Positions 6,721 through 13,175 of a stretch of 13,175 bases of DNA are shown piece after piece. The notes below the pieces were generated by a model that was given only the letters and a program-made list of their open reading frames with translations, had not been told where the DNA came from and searched no databases. The DNA is from DATHRK01 sp035465395 (GTDB lineage Bacteria > Gemmatimonadota > Gemmatimonadetes > Longimicrobiales > RSA9), in assembly GCA_035465395.1 (NCBI GenBank), contig DATHRK010000007.1:1-13175 (forward strand), read 5' to 3'. A program made the translations under genes and the position numbers. How positions within the stretch are numbered: the first letter of the stretch is position 1; each line of letters opens with the position of its first letter.

Positions 6721-7596
6721 GTGGAACGCGCACCGCAACACCAGATGCTCGAGTCCTTCCTCGCCTTCGTCGAAGCGATGCCCGCGTGGCAGAAAGTCGC
6801 GTGGGTCTTTCTGGTGCTGGGATTCAGCTGGGTGCTCGAGGCCGCGATCCCACTGGTGCCGTTCCGGTACAGGAAGCTCCGCCACGCGGGGGTCAACGGT
6901 GCCTTCCTGGCCACCAACCTGGCCATCAACACCGTCTTCGGCATCGCGACCGTCGTGGCGGCGGCCTGGACCGCCCGGCACGCGTTCGGCCTGCTGCACC
7001 TGTTCGAGGCGCCGCTCTGGGCGGAGCTCCTGATCGCGCTCGCCGCGCTCGACCTGATGGCGCAGTACATCGCGCACTACCTGCTCCACAAGGTGAAGGG
7101 CCTGTGGCGGCTCCACGTCGTGCACCACAGCGACACCAAGGTCGACGCGACCACCGGCGTCCGGCTGCACCCCGGGGACTTCGCCGTCCGCGAGACGTTC
7201 GCGCTCGGAGCGGTCCTCCTCACGGGCGCCCCGCTGGCGTTCTATCTCGTCTATCGCGTGGTGACGATCCTGTTCACGCTGGTCACGCACGCGAACGTGG
7301 ATCCGCCCCCGTGGATGGACGCCGCACTGAGCTGGGTGGTCGTGACCCCCAACATGCACAAGTTCCACCACCACTTCGAGCGGCCCTGGACGGATACCAA
7401 TTTCGGGGGGATCCTGTCGATCTGGGACCGGCTGTTCGGGACGTTCGTCTACGGCGATCCGCGCCAGGTGGTCTACGGCGTCGACGTCGCGGATCCCGAC
7501 CGCGACGAGGACGTGCTGCACCAGTTCGCGCTGCCGTTCAACGAGCCTCGCCGGCTGGACCGGGATCGGCCAGGCGGCGGGCGAGAGGAGAGGTGA
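6721..7596 (+). CDS. Fatty acid hydroxylase/sterol desaturase family membrane protein
   Basis: Di-iron integral membrane oxygenase family that hydroxylates or desaturates lipids. With the GTG start the protein has 291 residues. Hydrophobic segments lie at about 25-45, 60-85, 98-118 and 160-185. The histidine clusters of the family are complete: H119-x3-H123 (HYLLH), H132-x2-HH136 (HVVHH) and H213-x2-HH217 (HKFHHH), with H190 as a possible additional ligand. TDTNFGGILSIWDRLFGTFVY (224-244) is the characteristic C-terminal signature. The substrate cannot be told from sequence. The start is uncertain: GTG 6721, ATG 6745 (MLESF) and ATG 6778 all lack a clear ribosome binding site. Its stop overlaps the next start by one base (TGATG), linking it to the secreted Spy/CpxP-like protein. 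Confidence 0.9.
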   Translation: MERAPQHQMLESFLAFVEAMPAWQKVAWVFLVLGFSWVLEAAIPLVPFRYRKLRHAGVNGAFLATNLAINTVFGIATVVAAAWTARHAFGLLHLFEAPLWAELLIALAALDLMAQYIAHYLLHKVKGLWRLHVVHHSDTKVDATTGVRLHPGDFAVRETFALGAVLLTGAPLAFYLVYRVVTILFTLVTHANVDPPPWMDAALSWVVVTPNMHKFHHHFERPWTDTNFGGILSIWDRLFGTFVYGDPRQVVYGVDVADPDRDEDVLHQFALPFNEPRRLDRDRPGGGREER

Positions 7597-8183
7597 TGAC
7601 CGCTAGGACGATCGTCGCGCTGCTGGGCGCGGTGTGCTTCCTCCCCGGCGCGGTGCTCGCCGCGCAGGATGACGACGCCCGACACGACGCCGGGGCGCAC
7701 GCGCACGACGCCGGCGACAGCACCGCGCACTCACCCTACGCCGGCATGGCCACGGTGGAGGGCACGACGATGACGGCCGAGGAGGTCGACGGCCTGCGGG
7801 CCGGCCAGGGCATGCGCCTCGCCCTCCCCGCGGAGCTCAACGGCTTCCCGGGTCCGCTGCACGTGCTGGAGCTCGCCGACAGGCTGGAGATCTCCGACGA
7901 GGTGCGCGCGGAGGTCGAAACGATCCGCGGCGAGATGCTCGCGGCGGCGCAGCGGCAGGGCGCCGCGGTCATCGCCGCCGATCGCGCGCTGGCCACTGCG
8001 TTCCGCGCAGCGTCCGGCGGCTCACGCGACGCGCCTTCGGAGGTGGAGATCGCGCGCCTGAGCGCGGCGCTCGGCGAAGCCAGAGGCCAGCTGCAAGCCA
8101 TCCACCTGGCCGCGCACCTGCGCACGCGTGCCCTGCTGACGCCCGAGCAGCGGCGTCGCTACGAGCACCTGCGGGGCTACTGA
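7596..8183 (+). CDS. Secreted Spy/CpxP-like protein with LTPEQ motif and His-rich N-terminus
   Basis: The 195 residues start with a Sec signal peptide (hydrophobic core about 6-22, cleavage likely near residue 23 after AVLAA). A His/Asp-rich mature N-terminus follows (His30, 35, 37, 45). The rest is mostly helical and ends with LLTPEQRRRYEHLRGY; LTPEQ at 181-185 matches the LTxxQ motif of the Spy/CpxP family. Such periplasmic proteins act as chaperones or, in CnrX/ZraP-like members, bind metals; the histidines make metal binding plausible here (inference). The start ATG overlaps the desaturase stop (TGATG) and is preceded by GAGAGGAGAGG, a strong ribosome binding site at about 7583-7593. A stress or metal function in the envelope is likely; the exact role is unknown. 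Confidence 0.8.
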   Translation: MTARTIVALLGAVCFLPGAVLAAQDDDARHDAGAHAHDAGDSTAHSPYAGMATVEGTTMTAEEVDGLRAGQGMRLALPAELNGFPGPLHVLELADRLEISDEVRAEVETIRGEMLAAAQRQGAAVIAADRALATAFRAASGGSRDAPSEVEIARLSAALGEARGQLQAIHLAAHLRTRALLTPEQRRRYEHLRGY

Positions 8184-8197
8184 GCCGCTCTCGCCGC

Positions 8198-8249
8198 ACG
8201 CGTCCGCCCCGCTCGCGTCGCGCATCTCGTCGAGGTCCGAGGGACGCGT
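8198..8249. repeat. Inverted repeat ACGCGTCC / GGACGCGT in intergenic region
   Basis: ACGCGTCC at 8198-8205 is matched by its exact reverse complement GGACGCGT at 8242-8249, separated by 36 bp. It lies after the Spy-like gene and just upstream of the FTR1 promoter. It could be a weak stem in the 3' untranslated RNA or a pair of protein sites, since ACGCGT is itself palindromic. There is no T-run after it, so it is not a classical terminator. Confidence 0.25.
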
Positions 8250-8258
8250 AGTCCTCCA

Positions 8259-8287
8259 TTGCCCCCGCGCACGGCCGCCGCTAGCTT
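8259..8287 (+). promoter_or_regulatory. Promoter of the FTR1 iron permease gene
   Basis: TTGCCC at 8259-8264 and TAGCTT at 8282-8287 are separated by exactly 17 bp and resemble -35 and -10 boxes of the housekeeping sigma factor. Transcription would begin near 8294, leaving a leader of about 32 nt before ATG 8326. It is the best promoter I could find in the window, and it coincides with the palindromes at 8289-8311. Confidence 0.5.
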
Positions 8288-8288
8288 G

Positions 8289-8311
8289 GACTCGCTTGAG
8301 AACGAGTCTCA
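8289..8311. promoter_or_regulatory. Fur-box-like operator overlapping the FTR1 transcription start
   Basis: TGAGAACGAGTCTCA at 8297-8311 is an inverted repeat TGAGA-N5-TCTCA that fits the 7-1-7 layout of Fur sites (consensus TGATAATnATTATCA), with GC-adapted substitutions. A second inverted repeat, GACTCG-N8-CGAGTC (8289-8294 and 8303-8308), overlaps it. Both sit at the predicted transcription start of an iron permease gene, where a Fur or DtxR/IdeR-type repressor would block transcription when iron is plentiful. Which regulator binds cannot be told from sequence. Confidence 0.45.
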
Positions 8312-8325
8312 TTTAGATCCGATCG

Positions 8326-10083
<1,758 letters not shown>

Positions 10084-10123
10084 CATCTCCGCCGGCCGAC
10101 CGACCCGGTAGGATCGCGCCCGG

Positions 10124-11194
10124 CTAGCCCGCCCCGGACGCTGCCGCTTCCTCCGCTTCGATCTCGCGCCGCTCCTCCTCGGCCTCGCGCTCCTTGAAGA
10201 CCTTGAGGTTGGTGGAGTGTCCGGCCGAGATCCGGGCCGAGGGGTCGAAGTGGTGGACGGCGTAGTTGACCGCGGTCGCGGCTTCGGCGTAGCCCGTGGC
10301 GATCAGCTCCAGCTTGCCCTCGTAGTGCGCGATGTCCCCCGCCGCGAAGACGCCGGGGATGTTCGTCTGCATGTGCTGGTCGACCTTGATCGAGTTGCGC
10401 TCCAGCTCGAGTCCCCACTCGCCGATCGGGCCGAGGTCGGGCTTGAAGCCGAGCAGCGCGATCACCGCGTCGACCTCCAGCGGCGTGTCCTCGTCGCTGC
10501 GGTTGTCGAAGATCACCGCCCCCTCGACGCAATCGCCACCGAGCACCTCCCGCAGCTCGTGGAAGGTGCGCAGCTCCATCCGCCCAGCGGCGACGGCCTC
10601 CTCCATCTGGCGGACCGTCGAGCGGTGCGCGCGGAAGCCGTCCCGCCTGTGGATGAGGATGATGCCCGAGGCGATGCCCAGGAGACCGAGGGTCCAGTCC
10701 AGGGCGCTGTCGCCGCCGCCCACGATCAGCACGCGGCGCCCCTCGTAGACGCTGGGGTCCTTCACGTGGTAAGCCACGCCCTTGCCCAGCAGGTCGTGGT
10801 ACCCGGGGCACTCGAGGTGCCGCGGCGCGAAGGCGCCCTTGCCGCCGGCGATGATGACGGCCTTGGTGGGATAGACCCCGCCGCTGGTGGTCAGCACGAA
10901 GCCGTCCTCGCGCGCGTCCAGCGACCGCACCTCCTCCTCCAGGCGGACGTCGGCGCCGAACTGGAGACCCTGCTCCTCCATGTTCTTCGCGAGGTCCTTG
11001 GCCAGGATCCGCGGGAAGCCGCCGACGTCGTAGATGTACTTCTCCGGGTAGAGCGCGGTCAGCTGGCCGCCGAGCTCCGGAAGCGAGTCGACGATGCGCA
11101 CGCTGACGCCGCGCATGCCCGCGTAGAAGGAGGCGAACAGCCCGGTCGGGCCGCCGCCGATGATGGTGATGTCCGCCGACTCGGCCGGATTCAC
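10124..11194 (-). CDS. Ferredoxin/flavodoxin-NADP+ reductase, thioredoxin-reductase-like (YumC type)
   Basis: FAD enzyme that exchanges electrons between NADPH and ferredoxin or flavodoxin in the cytoplasm. The 356 residues have the FAD motif GGGPTG (13-18), PELGGQLTALYPEKYIYDVGGF (39-60), the NADPH motif GGGDSALDW (159-167), HRRDGFRAHRST (182-193) and AAGDIAHYEGKLELIATGYAEAA (284-306). Where thioredoxin reductase has CxxC, this protein has CPGYHDLLGKGVAYHV (129-144) without the pair, which identifies the YumC-type reductases. SAGHSTNL (323-330) is the expected C-terminal part; an extra Glu/Arg/Ala-rich helix (335-352) follows. It starts at GTG 11194 behind AGGAGAG with 8 nt spacing. It is the last gene of a minus-strand run, 52 bp after the AI-2E-family gene, and convergent with the FTR1 gene (40 bp between stops). 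Confidence 0.92.
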   Translation of the reverse strand: MNPAESADITIIGGGPTGLFASFYAGMRGVSVRIVDSLPELGGQLTALYPEKYIYDVGGFPRILAKDLAKNMEEQGLQFGADVRLEEEVRSLDAREDGFVLTTSGGVYPTKAVIIAGGKGAFAPRHLECPGYHDLLGKGVAYHVKDPSVYEGRRVLIVGGGDSALDWTLGLLGIASGIILIHRRDGFRAHRSTVRQMEEAVAAGRMELRTFHELREVLGGDCVEGAVIFDNRSDEDTPLEVDAVIALLGFKPDLGPIGEWGLELERNSIKVDQHMQTNIPGVFAAGDIAHYEGKLELIATGYAEAATAVNYAVHHFDPSARISAGHSTNLKVFKEREAEEERREIEAEEAAASGAG

Positions 11195-11246
11195 GTCGTA
11201 CGCTCTCCTGATGGTCGTTGGGCGACGCCGGCGCGGTCGCGGCAGC

Positions 11247-12488
11247 TCACGCCTCGCCGCGGTAGACCGCCGACTGCCGGTAGTGCTCGAGCCCCTCGCT
11301 CGCGAGCAGCTTGATCAGCGCCGCGGCGGGCACCGCGAGAAGGAGGCCGACGAAACCGAACCAGAACCCCCCCAGGGCCAGCGCGAGCATGATCCAGACG
11401 GGGTGTATACCCACGGACTCGCCGACGATCCGTGGACCGATCACCGACGAATCCAGGAACTGCACCACGCCGAACACGAGCGCGATCTTGAGGAGCGCGG
11501 GACCGACGGCGCCGCTCAGGAGCGCGATCGCCAGCGCCGGGATCAGCGAGACGATGAGGCCGAGGTAGGGCACGAGGTTGAACACGCCCGCGGTGGCGCC
11601 GATCAGCCCGGCGTACGGGAACCCGAGCGCCCACAGCCCCAGCCAGGTCAACACGCCGACAATGGCCGCGGCGATCACCTGGCCGCGCAGGTAGCGCGCG
11701 ACGAGAACGTTGTACTCCGCGAGGAAGTCGCTCCAGCGTTCCCGCTTGTCCCGGGGGAACAGCTCCATCGCGCCCAGGCGCAGGCGATCGAAGTCCCGCA
11801 GGAGGTAGAACGTGAGGACCGGCGTCAGCACGGTGTAGCCGAGCACGGTCAGCACCACGCCCACGCCGCGGCCGACGCCGAGGACTCCGGACCAGGAGCG
11901 GCGGATCCACTCCTCGCTGCGCGCCTCGATCAGGGCCGCGAGGTCCGCAGCGTCGAAGTCCCGCAGGCCGCCTAGGAGCGCGTCGTCCCCCAGGGGTCCC
12001 AGGTCGCTGGCCAGAAGGCGCCGGCGCAGGGCGTCCAACCGGTCCGCCAACCCCTGGAGCAGCTCCGGGACGCGCCCCAGGAAGTCCCGCAACTGGTCGC
12101 CCAGGGCGGGCAGGCCGAAGAAGAGCGCCGCGCCGAGCGCGGCGACCGCGGGCAGGCCGATGAGCAGGATCGCGACCGACCGCGGCATTCGGCGCTCCAG
12201 CCGATCGACGGCCGGGTCGAGGATCACCGAGAGCACTCCCGCCAGGACGAAGGGCGCGAGCAGGCTGCCGGTCGTCGCCAGGGCCCAGATGAGCAGCAAC
12301 AGGGCGCTCGTGAGCAGCACCGTGCGGTGGAAGGCCGTCCCTGAGTAGGGCGCCAGGAAGAGGGCCAGCGCCACGAACAGGACCAGCGGCGACAGCACGG
12401 GCCGAACCGCGAGAAGGAAGAGGCCCAGCGCCAGCAGGACGGCGCCCAGCCGCAGCCAGCCGAGCTCGGTTCGCTCCGCCTGGCTCAA
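11247..12488 (-). CDS. AI-2E transporter family (PerM/YdiK-like) membrane protein
   Basis: The 413-residue polytopic inner-membrane protein has two hydrophobic N-terminal pairs (12-46 and 56-90), another segment at 104-128, a soluble amphipathic region (about 130-205) and a C-terminal membrane block. The block contains ARYLRGQVIAAAIVGVLTWL (264-283), FNLVPYLG (303-310), GPRIVGESVGIHPVWIMLAL (351-370) and FGFVGLLLAVPAAA (377-390), the hallmark stretches of the family. Members have been linked to autoinducer-2 export or Na+/H+ antiport, but most have no proven substrate, so the name should not be taken as function. The called start is TTG 12488 with only a weak GGCGG-type ribosome binding site, so the start is unsure. 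It lies 54 bp after the Nudix gene, with a GC hairpin between, and 52 bp before the FNR gene. Confidence 0.9.
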   Translation of the reverse strand: MSQAERTELGWLRLGAVLLALGLFLLAVRPVLSPLVLFVALALFLAPYSGTAFHRTVLLTSALLLLIWALATTGSLLAPFVLAGVLSVILDPAVDRLERRMPRSVAILLIGLPAVAALGAALFFGLPALGDQLRDFLGRVPELLQGLADRLDALRRRLLASDLGPLGDDALLGGLRDFDAADLAALIEARSEEWIRRSWSGVLGVGRGVGVVLTVLGYTVLTPVLTFYLLRDFDRLRLGAMELFPRDKRERWSDFLAEYNVLVARYLRGQVIAAAIVGVLTWLGLWALGFPYAGLIGATAGVFNLVPYLGLIVSLIPALAIALLSGAVGPALLKIALVFGVVQFLDSSVIGPRIVGESVGIHPVWIMLALALGGFWFGFVGLLLAVPAAALIKLLASEGLEHYRQSAVYRGEA

Positions 12489-12501
12489 CGTCCGCCGCCC
12501 C

Positions 12502-12519
12502 GGGCGCCGGCGGGCGCCC
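12502..12519. repeat. GC hairpin between Nudix and AI-2E-family genes
   Basis: GGGCGCC-GGCG-GGCGCCC is a perfect 7 bp inverted repeat with a 4-base loop. It would form a very stable hairpin in the minus-strand transcript, 14 bp upstream of the TTG start of the membrane protein gene. There is no following U-run, so it is not a standard terminator. It could be an mRNA stabiliser or could reduce downstream expression within the operon (inference). Confidence 0.35.
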
Positions 12520-12542
12520 CCAGGGTCACGGCCCGCCGGTCC

Positions 12543-13007
12543 CTACGCAGCGTGCAGCTCCCGGACGAGTTTCGTCGCCGCTTCGAGGACCGCGCGGGCG
12601 TTGTCGTAGGTGATCGTCGCCAGCGCGTCCTCGGCGTACTCCCAGGTGCAGGCCGTGATCCCCTCGGCCGCCTGCGGCACGGCCTCCCCGGTCGCCGACT
12701 CCATCAGGTAGAAGTGGCAGGTCTTGTGGATCAGCCGCCCGCCCGAGCGGAAGTACCAGTCGATCGTGGGCAGCGCGCGCACGATCCGCGGCTCGGGCAA
12801 GCCGGTTTCCTCGCTCACCTCGCGCCGGGCCGCGTCCTCCAGCGACGGGTCGTGCTCCTCCACGTGCCCCTTGGGCAGGCCCCAGTTGCCGTAGGGGTCA
12901 CGGATCAGCAGGAACCGGGTCCCGTTCGGACCGCGGCGGTACACGACCCCGCCGGCGCTGACCTCCGCGACGGCCCTGCGGCGGCGAGGCCGCGCCGCGC
13001 CGCTCAC
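12543..13007 (-). CDS. Nudix hydrolase
   Basis: Hydrolyses a nucleoside diphosphate linked to another moiety; the substrate is not predictable. The 154 residues contain AGGVVYRR (18-25), the LPKGHVE lead-in (44-50) and a Nudix box at 47-70 with intact catalytic REVSEETGL (62-70). Between the Gly and the RE pair there are 14 residues, where the consensus GX5EX7RE has 13, and the position of the first conserved Glu is occupied by an EEHD stretch. The later segment IDWYFRSGGRLIHKTCHFYLME (83-104) resembles MutT/Ap4A-hydrolase-like members. It starts at GTG 13007, overlapping the stop of the asd gene by GTGA, so it is translationally coupled. An N-terminal Arg-rich tail (7-11) precedes the domain. 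Confidence 0.92.
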   Translation of the reverse strand: MSGAARPRRRRAVAEVSAGGVVYRRGPNGTRFLLIRDPYGNWGLPKGHVEEHDPSLEDAARREVSEETGLPEPRIVRALPTIDWYFRSGGRLIHKTCHFYLMESATGEAVPQAAEGITACTWEYAEDALATITYDNARAVLEAATKLVRELHAA

Positions 13008-13175
13008 GCCGCCACCCCGCTCTCGGCGAGCACGCGCTCGGCGATCTGCACGGCGTTGAGCGCCGCCCCCTTCCGGAGGTTGTCGGCCACGACCCAGAAA
13101 TGGAGCGTGTCGGGACGGTCCCGGTCGACGCGGATGCGACCGACGCGGACGGCGTCGGAGCCGGCCGCCTCGCTG
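13004..13175 (-). CDS. asd: Aspartate-semialdehyde dehydrogenase, C-terminal fragment (cut by window edge)
   Basis: The last 56 residues visible read from SEAAGSDAVRVGRIRVDRDR through TLHFWVVADNLRKGAALNAV to QIAERVLAESGVAA. FWVVADNLRKGAALNAVQIAE is the highly conserved C-terminal signature of bacterial aspartate-semialdehyde dehydrogenase, the second enzyme of the aspartate family pathway leading to lysine/diaminopimelate, threonine and methionine. The catalytic Cys and His lie outside the window. Its TGA overlaps the Nudix GTG (13004-13007), so asd heads the minus-strand run Nudix, AI-2E-family protein and FNR, as far as can be seen. Confidence 0.9.
   Translation of the reverse strand, partial: SEAAGSDAVRVGRIRVDRDRPDTLHFWVVADNLRKGAALNAVQIAERVLAESGVAA

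Noticed and set aside
10084..10123. Terminator between the FTR1 and FNR genes
   Set aside because: The 40 bp spacer has GC-rich short complementarity (GCCGGCC) but no clear hairpin followed by a T-run on either strand.

Overview
The window is about 13 kb of very GC-rich, gene-dense bacterial chromosome. I see no tRNA, rRNA, insertion sequence, phage gene or CRISPR array. The gene set (class A penicillin-binding protein, HmuY-like protein, FTR1 permease with a long extracytoplasmic head, CxxC-less thioredoxin-reductase-like flavoprotein, aspartate-semialdehyde dehydrogenase), the diderm-type secreted proteins and the codon use suggest a Gemmatimonadota-like bacterium. That assignment is inference, and related high-GC phyla are possible.

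Layout. (1) 1-121, minus: N-terminus of a short-chain dehydrogenase, divergent from (2) 325-2607, plus: a bifunctional class A penicillin-binding protein. (3) 2639-3658, minus: thioredoxin reductase, convergent with the penicillin-binding protein. (4) 3912-5423, plus: two adjacent genes of unrecognised function that are diverged copies of one another. (5) 6493-5412, minus: a MOSC-domain protein translationally coupled to a membrane-anchored HmuY-like protein whose 3' end overlaps the second unknown gene by 12 bp. (6) 6721-8183, plus: a fatty acid hydroxylase/sterol desaturase coupled to a secreted Spy/CpxP-like protein. (7) 8259-10083, plus: an FTR1-family iron permease behind a good promoter carrying a Fur-box-like palindrome. 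(8) 13175-10124, minus: a likely operon of aspartate-semialdehyde dehydrogenase (partial), Nudix hydrolase, AI-2E-family membrane protein and YumC-type ferredoxin/flavodoxin-NADP reductase.

Two themes recur. Iron and heme handling is suggested by the HmuY-like protein and by FTR1 with its Fur-like operator. Thiol/flavin redox is covered by TrxB and a CxxC-less paralogue of the same fold about 7 kb away. Several genes are linked by 1-4 bp stop/start overlaps (MOSC-HmuY, asd-Nudix, desaturase-Spy), which indicates compact operons.

No defence, secretion or biosynthetic system is obvious. The best candidate for something undescribed is the tandem pair of two-domain paralogues at 3912-5423. The most testable regulatory observation is the palindrome overlapping the FTR1 transcription start.
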